49,643 bases of DNA from Sneathiella sp. (GTDB lineage Bacteria; Pseudomonadota; Alphaproteobacteria; Sneathiellales; Sneathiellaceae). The notes under the pieces are model-generated. The model had not been told where the DNA came from. It saw nothing but the letters and a program-made list of their open reading frames with translations, and made no database searches. This document shows, one piece after another, positions 8,701 to 17,639 of the stretch. Within the stretch, counting starts at the first letter, position 1. Each line of letters opens with the position of its first letter. The DNA lies in NCBI RefSeq assembly GCF_029233945.1, contig NZ_JARGOQ010000015.1:20526-70168 (forward strand), given 5' to 3'. A program made the position numbers and the translations under genes.

Positions 8701-9617
8701 TCAGCCAGTTCCGCATCCGGTGCGCGACGCCGAATTCTAACCTTTTTGACTTTTCTGGGATCCGCGTCGATAATTTCGAAATCCAACCCGCCGGAGTGGG
8801 AGATAATTTCCCCCCGCGCAGGAATCTGACCGGCGAGCTGAAAAACAAGGCCGCCAACGGTGTCCACTTCATCGTCTTCCTCTTCGGGAAGCAGATCCAT
8901 ATCCACCAGCGATTCAAGTTCCTCGATCGAGGCGCGCGCGTCGGCCTCCAGCATTCCATTCGCGCCGATAACGATCAGGGGGCCCTCCTGCTCGTCATGT
9001 TCATCCTCGATATCTCCGACAATTTCCTCAACCAGATCTTCGATCGTGACGAGACCGTCGATACCGCCATATTCATCGACAACGGCGGCCATATGGATAT
9101 GGGTTGCCCGCATTTTAAGGAGAAGGTCGGGCACGGTCATCGATGGCGGAACAAACAGGATTTCCCGCCGGAAATTGAGCCAGTCGCCGCCGTCTTTCTC
9201 GTTCCAGAAATTAATAAGGTCCTTGATATGGAACATGCCGGTTACATTATCCAGCGTCTCGCTGTAAACCGGCATGCGCGAATGGCTCGTTTCTTTGAAC
9301 CGCTCCACCACCTCATGCAGAGCCGAGTTCGCGTCGATCGCCTCAATATCCGCGCGAGGAACCAATACGTCGCTGATGCTGAGCTCACTGAAACTCAGGA
9401 TGTTGGTCAACATCAGTTTCTCAGTGGCGTTTATGGATTGTTCCGGGTCGTCATGTTCCTCGATCAGTTCTTCCAGCGTAGAGCGAACGCTCCTGTCCGT
9501 TTGCTGGCCGATCCCCAGAACCCGCTTGAGCATACGTAGGACACCATTTGAGGATTTTGGTGATGTCGGGCCTTCCGGCGTTTCGGGAAGGCTCTCGCTC
9601 GACACATTCTCGGTCAT
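8697..9617 (-). CDS. corC: CorC/TlyC-family CBS-domain protein
   Basis: Cytosolic CBS-pair protein of the CorC/HlyC/TlyC group, related to magnesium/cobalt efflux proteins. Two CBS motifs span about residues 75-200 (VLVPRADIEAIDANSALHEV and ILFVPPSMTVPDLLLKMR, ending VDEYGGIDGLVTIEDLVEEI). A CorC_HlyC domain (about 220-295: RASIEELESLVDMDLL) follows. There is no DUF21 membrane domain, so it is the short soluble form. It overlaps ybeY upstream and lnt downstream by 4 bp each. The name follows family and synteny; hemolysin activity should not be assumed. Confidence 0.93.
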   Translation of the reverse strand: MTENVSSESLPETPEGPTSPKSSNGVLRMLKRVLGIGQQTDRSVRSTLEELIEEHDDPEQSINATEKLMLTNILSFSELSISDVLVPRADIEAIDANSALHEVVERFKETSHSRMPVYSETLDNVTGMFHIKDLINFWNEKDGGDWLNFRREILFVPPSMTVPDLLLKMRATHIHMAAVVDEYGGIDGLVTIEDLVEEIVGDIEDEHDEQEGPLIVIGANGMLEADARASIEELESLVDMDLLPEEEDDEVDTVGGLVFQLAGQIPARGEIISHSGGLDFEIIDADPRKVKKVRIRRRAPDAELAE

Positions 9618-10192
9618 TTTTGGTCAGGGGTCTCCTGTCGCGGTTGTTCAGAAAGCTCGTAAGGACTGGAAATATGTAAGCTTTGCAAGATCATGATTTC
9701 AAGATTTTCCATCTTTTCAGCTTCATTTTCTTCCATATGATCAAAACCGGCAAGGTGTAAAACGCCGTGGACCAGCAAATGTGTCAAATGATCGCGGATG
9801 CTCTTGTTCTGCTCGGCAGCTTCGCGGATCAATGTTTCCCGCGCCATGACAACATCACCAAGCATCAGTGGCTCTTTCATCCACATAGCATCTGCAAGTT
9901 CCGTCTGATCAAGCGGTGTGTTCGGAAAAGAAAGAACGTTTGTAGGCGCATCCTTGTTACGGTGATCCCGGTTCAGGATTTGAACTTCCGCATCATCCGT
10001 GAACACAAGGCTGATCTCTACCGCTGGCTTTTGGGCGTCGGCAAGAGGCGCAAGATTAAACTCCTTGCTGACAGCGCCAAGAGTTGTCTGGATGGCTTCC
10101 GTCGTCAGGCTGTCGATGTCTGAAACATTTTTCCGCCACGCGTCGTCGTTGATGGATATGGCTAGATCAATGGTAAAGGGGAGGTCGTCCAT
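9614..10192 (-). CDS. ybeY: Endoribonuclease YbeY
   Basis: Zinc-dependent RNase needed for 16S rRNA 3'-end maturation and ribosome quality control. The metal-binding motif HGVLHLAGFDH is at residues 142-152, and the upstream part has NRDHRNKDAPTNVLSFP (about 74-90). At 192 residues it is slightly longer than the E. coli protein because of the tail after ILQSL. It starts 7 bp after the phoH stop and its own stop overlaps the corC start (ATGA). Confidence 0.96.
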   Translation of the reverse strand: MDDLPFTIDLAISINDDAWRKNVSDIDSLTTEAIQTTLGAVSKEFNLAPLADAQKPAVEISLVFTDDAEVQILNRDHRNKDAPTNVLSFPNTPLDQTELADAMWMKEPLMLGDVVMARETLIREAAEQNKSIRDHLTHLLVHGVLHLAGFDHMEENEAEKMENLEIMILQSLHISSPYELSEQPRQETPDQK

Positions 10193-10199
10193 CAGGGCA

Positions 10200-11240
10200 T
10201 CAGGATTTCCGCGACTTCAATGCCAACTGTTTTTCCCGGTCATGTTCCCCATAGGCGCGGACAATGCGGGTGACCAGCGGATGGCGGACAACGTCAGATT
10301 CACCAAAATTGATAAAATCGACACCTTTGACGCCCTTTAAAATTTCAACCGCCTCATGCAAACCGGAGCGCATCCCGAGTGGCAGGTCGATCTGGCTCAA
10401 GTCGCCAGTCACGGCCATGCGGGAATTTTCACCCATCCGGGTGAGCAGCATTTTCATCTGTACCGGTGTTGTGTTCTGTGCCTCATCGAGGATAATTGCC
10501 GCGTTGGAAAGCGTCCGCCCTCGCATGAAGGCAAGCGCGGCCACCTCAATTTCCCCGTTTTCAAGGCGTTTGACGACTTCTTCAGCGGGTAGCATGTCAT
10601 AGAGCGCGTCATAAAGCGGCCTGAGGTAAGGATCGATTTTATCGCGCATATCACCGGGCAGAAAGCCGAGCTTCTCTCCGGCTTCCACGGCGGGCCGCGC
10701 CAGGATCAGCCGGTCGACTTTATTCTCGATCAGCATGGCGACGGCATTCGCCACGGCTAGATAGGTTTTACCCGTACCTGCCGGCCCAAGACCGAATACC
10801 AGTTCATGGGTACGCAAGGAATTGACGTAAACGCCTTGATTGGTGGAGCGGGGCGTGATCCGCCGACGCTTGGTGACAATCAAGCCATTTTCGCCGGAAA
10901 CGGAGCCGCGACTGCCGTCTTCCGCCGGCGCGTCATTGGCCATGCGGATGGCGCCATCGACCTCACCTTCGGTGACATCCATCCCTTTTTTCAATCGCTC
11001 GTAAAGATCGAGCAGAACGGTTCTTGCGGCGGCCTTCGCCGTGTTACTACCGGACACTGCCATTTTGTTGCCGCGAGATACAACAGAAACATCAAGTCCC
11101 TGCTCAATCCGTGCAAGATATCGATCATGCTCTCCGACGAGCTGGGCGAGCAGATGATTGTCATCAAATTCAAGAATGGTTGCGTTGTTCTTGTCGGGGC
11201 TGGATTTCGAAGGTTTGGTGCTGGTTTGATTTTTTGCCAC
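10200..11240 (-). CDS. phoH: PhoH-like ATPase
   Basis: PhoH/YbeZ-type P-loop ATPase, thought to work with YbeY in RNA metabolism. Walker A is GPAGTGKT at residues 152-159 and Walker B is IILDEAQN near 248. The sensor region TGDLSQIDLP and FGESDVVRHPLV follow. An N-terminal KH-like segment (about 20-100) precedes the ATPase. The start is GTG 11240 with AGGAAC upstream, 8 bp after the miaB stop. The 346-residue length is normal. Confidence 0.95.
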   Translation of the reverse strand: MAKNQTSTKPSKSSPDKNNATILEFDDNHLLAQLVGEHDRYLARIEQGLDVSVVSRGNKMAVSGSNTAKAAARTVLLDLYERLKKGMDVTEGEVDGAIRMANDAPAEDGSRGSVSGENGLIVTKRRRITPRSTNQGVYVNSLRTHELVFGLGPAGTGKTYLAVANAVAMLIENKVDRLILARPAVEAGEKLGFLPGDMRDKIDPYLRPLYDALYDMLPAEEVVKRLENGEIEVAALAFMRGRTLSNAAIILDEAQNTTPVQMKMLLTRMGENSRMAVTGDLSQIDLPLGMRSGLHEAVEILKGVKGVDFINFGESDVVRHPLVTRIVRAYGEHDREKQLALKSRKS

Positions 11241-11248
11241 GTTTGTTC

Positions 11249-12610
11249 CTATGCCGCGTCTGCGACACTACCGGGTTTCAATTCGCCACGTAGAGAGTTT
11301 GCATTTCCCTCTTGTACGATGACAGTTGCGATGCGCCCAATTCGATGGGAGGGAGAGGGAACAAAGACGGATTGCATATAGGGGCTGCGACCGACGAGTT
11401 GCCCTTCGCGCTTTCCTTCCCGCTCCAGCAGGACATCGATTTCCTTGCCGACAAAAGCCTGGTTATAGGCAAGCTGTTGTTCGTTCAGCAGGGCCTGTAG
11501 CCGTGCCAATCGCTCTGATTTCACCGCCTCGTCAATCATGTCGCCGTCCAACGCGGCTGCGGGTGTTCCCGGGCGCGGGCTGTATTTGAAACTATAGGCC
11601 TGCGCATATTCAACATCGCGCACCAGTTGAAGGGTATCTTCGAACTCCTGATCCGTCTCGCCGGGGAAACCGACGATAAAGTCTCCCGACAGTGCGAGGT
11701 CCGGCCGGTGATGACGGAGCTTGTCAATAATACGTCGGTATTCGTCGGCTGTATGGCGACGGTTCATCGCGGCGAGGATACGGTCAGAGCCAGCCTGAAC
11801 GGGCAAGTGAAGGTAGGGCATCAGGACATCTACATCCCGGTGGGCTTGGCAGAGGTCTTCGGTCATCTCCAAAGGATGCGATGTCGTGTAACGCAGCCGG
11901 TCAATCCCCTCAATCTCTGCCAGTTCGTTGATCAGGCGCGCAAGGCTTGCCGGATTTCCGTCCGCTCCCTCACCGTGATAGGCGTTCACATTCTGTCCGA
12001 GCAGGGTGATTTCCCGGGTTCCGCCAGCGACCATGCGTTTTGCCTCATCCAGAATCGCGGCGACCGGGCGGGAGAATTCCGCGCCGCGCGTATAGGGCAC
12101 GACACAGAAGGCGCAGAATTTGTCACAGCCCTCCTGCACGGTGAGGAAAGCGCTCAGATTCTTGTCGATTGCCTCTTCCGGCAGATAGTCAAACTTGGGC
12201 TCGACCGGGAACTCAGTCTCCAGAATATGGCCGACACCGCGGGTGGCCTGCGCCACCATTTCGGGAAGCTGGTGATAGGACTGTGGCCCGAACACCATAT
12301 CCACATAGGGCGCCCGTTTCATGATCTCTGCGCCCTCGGCCTGCGCGACGCATCCGGCAACGGCGATAATCATGTCACCTTCCTCACGGGATTTCTTGCC
12401 CTCCCGCATATTGCGCAAACGACCCAGTTCAGAGAATGTCTTCTCCGATGCTTTTTCGCGAATGTGGCAAGTGTTGAGAATTGCCATATCCGCATCTGCG
12501 GGTTTATCTGTCAGGGTGTAGCCGAGTGGGGCCATCAAGTCTGCCATGCGGGCTGAATCATAGACATTCATCTGGCAGCCATATGTCGAGATATAGAGTT
12601 TCTTGTTCAC
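11249..12610 (-). CDS. miaB: tRNA-2-methylthio-N6-dimethylallyladenosine synthase MiaB
   Basis: Radical-SAM methylthiotransferase acting on i6A37 of tRNAs. Cys12, Cys48 and Cys87 ([24 protein letters not shown]) would bind the auxiliary cluster. The radical-SAM cluster is C162-x3-C166-x2-C169 ([16 protein letters not shown]). A TRAM domain closes the protein (about 380-445). Start is GTG 12610 with AGGA just upstream; [15 protein letters not shown] fits the family. The 453-residue length is typical. Confidence 0.97.
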   Translation of the reverse strand: MNKKLYISTYGCQMNVYDSARMADLMAPLGYTLTDKPADADMAILNTCHIREKASEKTFSELGRLRNMREGKKSREEGDMIIAVAGCVAQAEGAEIMKRAPYVDMVFGPQSYHQLPEMVAQATRGVGHILETEFPVEPKFDYLPEEAIDKNLSAFLTVQEGCDKFCAFCVVPYTRGAEFSRPVAAILDEAKRMVAGGTREITLLGQNVNAYHGEGADGNPASLARLINELAEIEGIDRLRYTTSHPLEMTEDLCQAHRDVDVLMPYLHLPVQAGSDRILAAMNRRHTADEYRRIIDKLRHHRPDLALSGDFIVGFPGETDQEFEDTLQLVRDVEYAQAYSFKYSPRPGTPAAALDGDMIDEAVKSERLARLQALLNEQQLAYNQAFVGKEIDVLLEREGKREGQLVGRSPYMQSVFVPSPSHRIGRIATVIVQEGNANSLRGELKPGSVADAA

Positions 12611-12770
12611 GCGTCCTAGTCAACCTCACCGGTTTCGAGGGTCTTGTCCATCAATCCAGACAATCATTTTATCATCGGTAAATTAGCAGTTATATGACAA
12701 ATAGAGAAGCACGGTCTGGAATTCACGGGAAAAATTGCCAAATGCGCATTTTCCCCTAAATTGCAGGGCG

Positions 12771-13553
12771 TTAAGGCTCTTCTCGGCCTGTTAATGCCCG
12801 GCTAAGGCTTTTCGCAATGGTCAATTGACAGTCACTCGCCATTGTTTTTCGAGAATCATAGTCATCAATCGTCACTGGCGGGTGGAAGCGCAGCTCCGCC
12901 GTGATTGTGCCTCGTTTCAGAAACTCCCAGATATGGCTGAGCAATTCTTCATCCCCGACCCAGGCGACAATCCGCATGGTGCCGCGGGTCAATGGAATTC
13001 CGTTCAATCGGCTATAGGCGACGGTGACAGGCTGTACAAGAAGATGGCGATCGTTAATTTCCCGCTCCGCCAGCCCGAAATAGGCGCTCTTGAAATTCTG
13101 GATAATAATCCCGTTTGACGAGGTGCCCTCGGGGAACAGGAACAGGTTATCGCCATTTTCAAGATGTTCCTGCATCTCACCTTTATGGCCTTTGATGGCA
13201 GGGCGGGTGCGTTCGATAAAGATTGTCTGTTGCAGCTTGGAGATCGCCCCGACGAGAGGATATCGCTCCACCTCTTTCTTGGCGACAAAGCTGCCCGGAA
13301 GAACCTTTCCGACTACCGGAATATCGAGCCATGAAATATGGTTGATCACGAACAGGGTCGGGTTGCCATGCTCAATCTTGCCCGAAACAACAACCTTAAC
13401 CCGCAGCAGCCAGCAAAGCCCCGTATGGAAAAGCTGAGGAATGCGATACCGGTGCCGTTTAAAGAACAGAAGAGAGATCAACTGAAAAGGCACCAGAATC
13501 GCCGCCCACAAAAGGACGGCCAGCACGGTAAGAATTGGACGGATGTTACTCAT
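12771..13553 (-). CDS. plsC: 1-acyl-sn-glycerol-3-phosphate acyltransferase
   Basis: Membrane-bound PlsC-family enzyme making phosphatidic acid from lysophosphatidic acid. A hydrophobic N-terminal helix (about 8-32) is followed by the NHxxxxD box (NHISWLD, 71-77; the usual form is H-x4-D), FVAKKEV, and FPEGTSSNG (140-148). It starts 21 bp after fur and ends 160 bp before miaB. That gap may hold a separate miaB promoter, but none stands out. Another lysophospholipid acceptor is possible. Confidence 0.92.
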   Translation of the reverse strand: MSNIRPILTVLAVLLWAAILVPFQLISLLFFKRHRYRIPQLFHTGLCWLLRVKVVVSGKIEHGNPTLFVINHISWLDIPVVGKVLPGSFVAKKEVERYPLVGAISKLQQTIFIERTRPAIKGHKGEMQEHLENGDNLFLFPEGTSSNGIIIQNFKSAYFGLAEREINDRHLLVQPVTVAYSRLNGIPLTRGTMRIVAWVGDEELLSHIWEFLKRGTITAELRFHPPVTIDDYDSRKTMASDCQLTIAKSLSRALTGREEP

Positions 13554-13574
13554 AAATGGAGACGCGCGGAACCA

Positions 13575-14060
13575 TTAATCGAATTTCTTGCTGTGGATTG
13601 TCTGCTTGATATTGACGACGGATTCCTCGGGAGACACTTTCGTCATCTTCGATTTTGACAGTGGCTTTCCATAAAGTTCAAGCCGGTGGTCGATCAATTC
13701 AAAACCAAGTTCTTCGGCAATCTTCTTCTGCAATTCTTCGATCTGATCGCTGGTAAATTCAATCACCTGGCCCGTTTGCACATTGATCAGGTGATCATGA
13801 TGATTTTCGGAGGCTTCCTCGTAGCGAGCCCGACCGTCGCCGAAGTCATGCCTCTCCAGAATGCCGTTTTCTTCGAACATGCGAACGGTTCGATATACCG
13901 TGGAAATACTGATGGTATCGTCAAGCTCCGAGGCCCGCTTATAAACCAGCTCAACATCAGGATGGTCCTGCGACTCCGAAAGGACGCGCGCAATTACGCG
14001 GCGCTGCTCTGTCATGCGCAGGCCCTTGTCAAGGCAGATTTGTTCCAGACGAGTAGGCAT
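13575..14060 (-). CDS. fur: Fur-family metalloregulator (Fur/Mur type)
   Basis: Iron- or manganese-responsive repressor. A winged helix occupies the first 80 residues (ISTVYRTVRMFEENGILER). The metal-binding HHDH is at 87-90, and the dimerisation domain follows (VIEFTSDQIEELQKKIAEELGFELIDHRLELYG). Both CxxC pairs of classical Fur are absent, as in alphaproteobacterial Mur proteins, and the Irr-type haem motif is not seen. I chose ATG 14060 (MPTRLEQICL) with GAGG 5-6 nt upstream; the longer frame begins at a TTG at 14081. A leader hairpin lies at 14085-14106. Confidence 0.94.
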   Translation of the reverse strand: MPTRLEQICLDKGLRMTEQRRVIARVLSESQDHPDVELVYKRASELDDTISISTVYRTVRMFEENGILERHDFGDGRARYEEASENHHDHLINVQTGQVIEFTSDQIEELQKKIAEELGFELIDHRLELYGKPLSKSKMTKVSPEESVVNIKQTIHSKKFD

Positions 14061-14084
14061 ATGAACCTCTGTTACATTCAACGA

Positions 14085-14119
14085 ACGCTGAACTTGCTGT
14101 CAGCGTCCCTGATTTTATA
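14085..14119 (-). promoter_or_regulatory. fur promoter -10 with downstream inverted repeat
   Basis: On the minus strand a TATAAA -10-like box (14119-14114) is followed at the expected start point by a perfect 7-bp inverted repeat, ACGCTGA, 8 nt, TCAGCGT (14106-14085). The -35 is poor. The repeat could be an operator or a 5'-UTR hairpin. It does not resemble the classical Fur box. Confidence 0.4.
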
Positions 14120-14152
14120 CAAATTATTTTTTAGGGCCAGCGAAAGTAGATA

Positions 14153-14569
14153 TTACTTGCTCTTCGCTTTTCTGCGGCGGGTGCCAAGGCCAATTTTCTT
14201 CGCGAGAGTGCGGCGCTGTTCAGCATAATTGGGAGCCACCATCGGGTAATCGACCGGCAGACCCCAACGTTCCCGATATTCATCCGGCGTCATGTCATAA
14301 GAAGTCTTGAGATGCCGTTTAAGCATTTTCAGCTTTTTACCGTCTTCCAGACAGATGATGTAATCCGGATGCACGGATTTGCGGATGGCAACGACCGGCT
14401 CCGGTTTGTCTTCTTCCTCGACTGCTTCACCAATGGTTGAAAGAGTCTTATATACATCATTAATCAGTGCCGAAATTTCCCCGGTGCTGACAGAGTTGCG
14501 AGACAGATGTGAGGTAACGATATCCGTCGTCAAAGCGAGAAGCTCCAGCTTTTCTATTTTCTCGGACAT
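14153..14569 (-). CDS. mucR: MucR/Ros-family transcriptional regulator
   Basis: MucR proteins bind AT-rich DNA and act as global, partly H-NS-like repressors. The 138 residues include the family core YIICLEDGKKLKMLKRHL, TPDEYRERWGLP and DYPMVAPNYAEQRR. The zinc finger is altered: the spacing reads C-x2-D-x9-H-x4-Y instead of C-x2-C...H...H, so it should be metal-free or bind metal differently. Other alphaproteobacterial MucR proteins share this form. I chose ATG 14569 with GAGGAAGG upstream. It lies between rimI and fur, after a very AT-rich gap. Confidence 0.93.
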   Translation of the reverse strand: MSEKIEKLELLALTTDIVTSHLSRNSVSTGEISALINDVYKTLSTIGEAVEEEDKPEPVVAIRKSVHPDYIICLEDGKKLKMLKRHLKTSYDMTPDEYRERWGLPVDYPMVAPNYAEQRRTLAKKIGLGTRRRKAKSK

Positions 14570-14587
14570 TGTAATAACCTTCCTCAA

Positions 14588-14709
14588 TATCGAATGACTT
14601 AAAGTGTATAGTCAATATAATCCAAACAATGAAATATAAAATAGAATAAATAAAAAAAATATTATAATCTAACATTATTCTAATGTTATAATTTGTAACC
14701 TTATACAGG
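14588..14709 (-). promoter_or_regulatory. AT-rich mucR upstream region with inverted repeat
   Basis: This gap is strikingly AT-rich compared with its surroundings and contains a perfect 8-bp inverted repeat, TAACATTA, TTC, TAATGTTA (14670-14688), and long A/T runs. It lies directly upstream of mucR. MucR proteins bind AT-rich sites and often repress themselves, so an autoregulatory region is the natural reading. The repeat followed by a T-rich run on the minus strand could also be a weak terminator for rimI. Confidence 0.5.
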
Positions 14710-15168
14710 TTAAAGGATTTTCTTCATCATGATCGCGTCTTCCCGCTTCCCGCCATGGTTGTAATAATTTCTCCGAAGACCGATTTTTTGAAATCCTTCT
14801 GTAACGTAAAGACGGTTCGCAGTGAAATTTTGCGACCCAACTTCTAGATGTAGAAACCGCACGCCGGCTGTCTTTAGTTTTTTTATGCCCACGTCCAGAA
14901 GTTGCGTGGCAATTCCCTGATTGCGAAATTCTGGCAGGGTCCCGAGCGTAAGAATCTCCGCTTCATCCGATACAATCCGGTAAAGCGAAAAGGCGGCAGG
15001 CTCTCCGTCGCGGCTTAGTATCTGCAACAGGGTCCCCTGAATGCCAAGCGCGGAGGTAAACTCAGCTTCACTCCAGCCTGCTGCGAAACAACGGGCGTGC
15101 ATCTCCGCCGCGAGAGTTACAGCAGATTCATCGGTGAAGAAGTCGATGGATATATTATCTTCCTGCAT
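14710..15168 (-). CDS. rimI: Ribosomal protein alanine N-acetyltransferase RimI-like
   Basis: GNAT-fold acetyltransferase of 152 residues. The acetyl-CoA-binding segment is EILTLGTLPEFRNQGIATQLL (about 70-90, with the RNQGIA loop). HLEVGSQNFTANRLYVTEGF and the terminal YNHGGKREDAIMMKK follow, as in RimI. It begins 12 bp after tsaB with GAGG upstream. The tsaB-rimI pairing is widespread. The substrate, S18 in E. coli, is inferred from the family. Confidence 0.9.
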   Translation of the reverse strand: MQEDNISIDFFTDESAVTLAAEMHARCFAAGWSEAEFTSALGIQGTLLQILSRDGEPAAFSLYRIVSDEAEILTLGTLPEFRNQGIATQLLDVGIKKLKTAGVRFLHLEVGSQNFTANRLYVTEGFQKIGLRRNYYNHGGKREDAIMMKKIL

Positions 15169-15180
15169 GGATCGCCTCGA

Positions 15181-15885
15181 TCAGCCCGCCAGCGGATCTT
15201 TCCCGCCCGGTAGTTTCGCGTCTGGGGCGCGAAGATAGAGCGGGGCGGGTGACGGTGCCCCTGCCGCCGGCAAACCGCGCACAGCCGCGAGATGGACAAG
15301 ATTAACCGCATCAGGATCGTCAAGAAAATCCAGGATTTTATATTTCTCGGCGTCAAAATCGGGCATGCTTTCCAACAGACGCGCGCCCGAGCCGACAACA
15401 ACTGCCGTTTCAATATCAAGTGAGACCAATACCAGCTCCGTCCTGATCGCGGTGGGGGTTGTGAGAGGGAGAATGATCTCGCCCTGATCCAGACGCTTGA
15501 ATGCCTGCACATAAACTTCCCCGCGCCGGGCGTCGACGGCTGCAATCACCGGGCGACCCTCCGTAAGGGCAACAGGCACAGCGGCGGTAAGCGTCTCAAG
15601 CGTGGTGAGGCCGATGATTGGCTTTCTGGCGGCAATGGCAATCCCGCGCGCAGCGGCGAGCCCGATCCGAAGCCCTGTAAAAGTGCCCGGGCCGACAGTG
15701 ACGGCAATCAGATCAAGATCCTTATATGCCAGACCGGCTTTCTTCATCTCGGCTTCGATCATAGGCAAAAGGGTTTCCGCATGTCCCCGGCGACGTTTCT
15801 CATGCACATGGGCAAGAATATTGGTCCTGTCGGCAATGGTAACGGAACAGGCATTCAGGGCCGTATCAAATGCCAGTATCTTCAT
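15181..15885 (-). CDS. tsaB: tRNA t6A37 biosynthesis protein TsaB
   Basis: Non-catalytic partner of TsaD in forming threonylcarbamoyladenosine at tRNA position 37. The ASKHA fold is shown by MKILAFDTALNACSV at the N-terminus, RRRGHAETLLPMI, and TVGPGTFTGLRIGLAAARGI (about 65-84). I chose ATG 15885 with GGAAGG 7 nt upstream; the open frame extends to 15921 but adds unrelated residues. It heads the minus-strand array and is divergent from the dipeptidase gene. Confidence 0.95.
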   Translation of the reverse strand: MKILAFDTALNACSVTIADRTNILAHVHEKRRRGHAETLLPMIEAEMKKAGLAYKDLDLIAVTVGPGTFTGLRIGLAAARGIAIAARKPIIGLTTLETLTAAVPVALTEGRPVIAAVDARRGEVYVQAFKRLDQGEIILPLTTPTAIRTELVLVSLDIETAVVVGSGARLLESMPDFDAEKYKILDFLDDPDAVNLVHLAAVRGLPAAGAPSPAPLYLRAPDAKLPGGKDPLAG

Positions 15886-15977
15886 TATATTGCCTTCCGT
15901 AATCCAGCCATGTAGGGTCACCGTGAGGCGAGAGTGTTACGCTCAATGCCGCGTGATTTCAAGTCAACAGGTTCAAG

Positions 15978-16568
15978 ATGCCCTTAAATGAGTCGTTAGT
16001 CGAAATAACCGCTGAAAATTTCAAAGTCGACCTTGATCTGCGTTATGCAACAACGAATAATTTCACCGATAAGGCGATATATAGCCGGGGCGCCTGTTTC
16101 CTGAATCAGGAGGCGGCGGAGAATTTGCGGCTTGCTGTCGACTTGGCGGCGGATATCGGTTTGCGGTTCAGGCTATTTGACGGTTTTCGCCCAACCGAGG
16201 CGGTGCAGGCGCTCTGGGATCATACACCGAACCCGGATTTTCTTTCCGCGCCGGGCAGTGGCTCACCGCATTCAAGAGGGGCGGCAATCGACCTTACCCT
16301 GATCGATAGTGCCGGGCAGGAGCTGGAGATGGGAACCGAATTCGATGCGATGACACCTACGTCTTATCATGGCGCGCGCGATATATCGGCCGAAGCGCAG
16401 CGAAACCGGGCCATATTGCTCGGTGTGATGACAGCGGCGGGCTGGGATTTTTATCGAAATGAATGGTGGCATTACCAATTGTTTAGACCCCGCCGATATC
16501 CTACTCTTTCGGACAAGGCAGCCGGCAGCCGGATGATGGAGAGAACCGGCCATTCAGGGGCGGATTAG
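15978..16568 (+). CDS. ddpX: D-alanyl-D-alanine dipeptidase (VanX/DdpX family)
   Basis: Zinc metallopeptidase that splits D-Ala-D-Ala. Zinc ligands are in SPHSRGAAID (His98, Asp105) and EWWH (Glu162 as catalytic base, His165), and FDGFRPTEAVQALW (68-81) carries the conserved Arg. There is no signal peptide, so it should act in the cytoplasm. No vancomycin-resistance partners are nearby, so salvage of peptidoglycan dipeptide fits better than resistance. It starts divergently from tsaB and ends 6 bp before the deacetylase, suggesting an operon. Confidence 0.92.
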   Translation: MPLNESLVEITAENFKVDLDLRYATTNNFTDKAIYSRGACFLNQEAAENLRLAVDLAADIGLRFRLFDGFRPTEAVQALWDHTPNPDFLSAPGSGSPHSRGAAIDLTLIDSAGQELEMGTEFDAMTPTSYHGARDISAEAQRNRAILLGVMTAAGWDFYRNEWWHYQLFRPRRYPTLSDKAAGSRMMERTGHSGAD

Positions 16569-16574
16569 AGAGAC

Positions 16575-17615
16575 ATGAGACAGACAAGAAAAGCAACAAC
16601 ACGCATCTTACAGGCCGTTTTAACTGCCGCCGCAATTCTGGGCATGAGTGGCCTTGCGCAGGCGGCGGACTGGGCGAGCGTGATCATGTATCACCGCTTC
16701 GGCGAGGACCAGTACAGCTCGACAAATATTCGCGTTGAACAGTTTAAAGAACATATCGCGGAACTTCAGAACGGCCAATATACTGTTCTCCCGCTTAACG
16801 AAATCGTAGATCGTCTGGAAAAAGGAGAAGAGCTGCCCGATCGTACCGTTGCCCTTACCATTGATGACGCCTACGCCTCTGTTTATGATGTTGCCTGGCC
16901 TTTGCTGAGGGAGGCAAAACTGCCGTTTACGGTTTTTGTCGCTGTCGAAGGGGTCGACAAACAGTTTGCGGACTATATGAACTGGGATCAGGTCAGGGAA
17001 CTTCGTGATGCAGGCGTTCATATCGGCCATCATACCTATTCACATACCCATCTACCGCTCCTGAGCCCGGAAGAAATTGAAGCCGATATCAATCTGGCGA
17101 GCGAACGGTATGAGGCGGAACTGGGCTTCGTTCCCGCCATATTCGCCTATCCCTACGGTGAATATGGCAATGATGTGAAGGCGGCTATTCGTAAAATCGG
17201 TTTCAAGGCCGCCTTCGGCCAGCAGTCTGGCGTCTCTTATTCCGGACATGACCGGCTTGAGCTGCCGCGCTTTGCGATGAGTGAGAATTATGGCGGCATC
17301 GGGCGCTTTCGTCTGGCGGCCAATGCGTTGCCGTTGCGGGTAACGGATGTGACGCCGTCGGATAATGTATTGAAGCGCAATCCGCCCAATTTCGGTTTCA
17401 CCATTGCCGAGGATTATGGCGGTCTTAACGGTCTTTCCTGTTTCTCCTCCAACCAGACCGGGGGTGCGGTGCCGATTGAGAAAATCGGCAATGCCCGCAT
17501 TGAAATACGGCTGGCATCAGAATTTAAGCCCGGACGCGGCCGCATAAATTGTACGCTTCTCGGGCCGGATCGCCGTTGGCGCTGGTTCGGTTCGCTGTTT
17601 TACATCCCGAAATAA
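16575..17615 (+). CDS. Secreted polysaccharide deacetylase family protein
   Basis: NodB-like carbohydrate esterase family 4 protein with a signal peptide (residues 1-30, cleavage near AQA|AD). The metal-site motifs are TIDDAY (Asp97/Asp98) and HTYSH (His153, His157), and YPYGEY (about 195-200) corresponds to motif 3. After about residue 230 comes a C-terminal domain of about 110 residues that I do not recognise. The substrate, peptidoglycan or an exopolysaccharide, cannot be read from sequence. It follows the dipeptidase by 6 bp. Confidence 0.88.
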   Translation: MRQTRKATTRILQAVLTAAAILGMSGLAQAADWASVIMYHRFGEDQYSSTNIRVEQFKEHIAELQNGQYTVLPLNEIVDRLEKGEELPDRTVALTIDDAYASVYDVAWPLLREAKLPFTVFVAVEGVDKQFADYMNWDQVRELRDAGVHIGHHTYSHTHLPLLSPEEIEADINLASERYEAELGFVPAIFAYPYGEYGNDVKAAIRKIGFKAAFGQQSGVSYSGHDRLELPRFAMSENYGGIGRFRLAANALPLRVTDVTPSDNVLKRNPPNFGFTIAEDYGGLNGLSCFSSNQTGGAVPIEKIGNARIEIRLASEFKPGRGRINCTLLGPDRRWRWFGSLFYIPK

Positions 17616-17639
17616 TATTAACGAAAACGAGGAATGCCG

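Noticed and set aside
11627-12556. 309-residue open frame antisense to miaB
   Set aside because: It covers all MiaB cluster motifs in reverse and has no recognisable domain.
12611-12770. Promoter for miaB in the plsC-miaB gap
   Set aside because: TTGTCA is present, but no -10 of suitable spacing and quality follows; not called.
14670-14688. Intrinsic terminator for rimI
   Set aside because: The stem is entirely A/T-rich apart from two G-C pairs, so stability is low; kept only as an alternative reading of the mucR upstream region.
15978-16568. Vancomycin-resistance vanX
   Set aside because: No vanH, vanA-type ligase or VanRS nearby, and a Gram-negative host; salvage of D-Ala-D-Ala is more likely.
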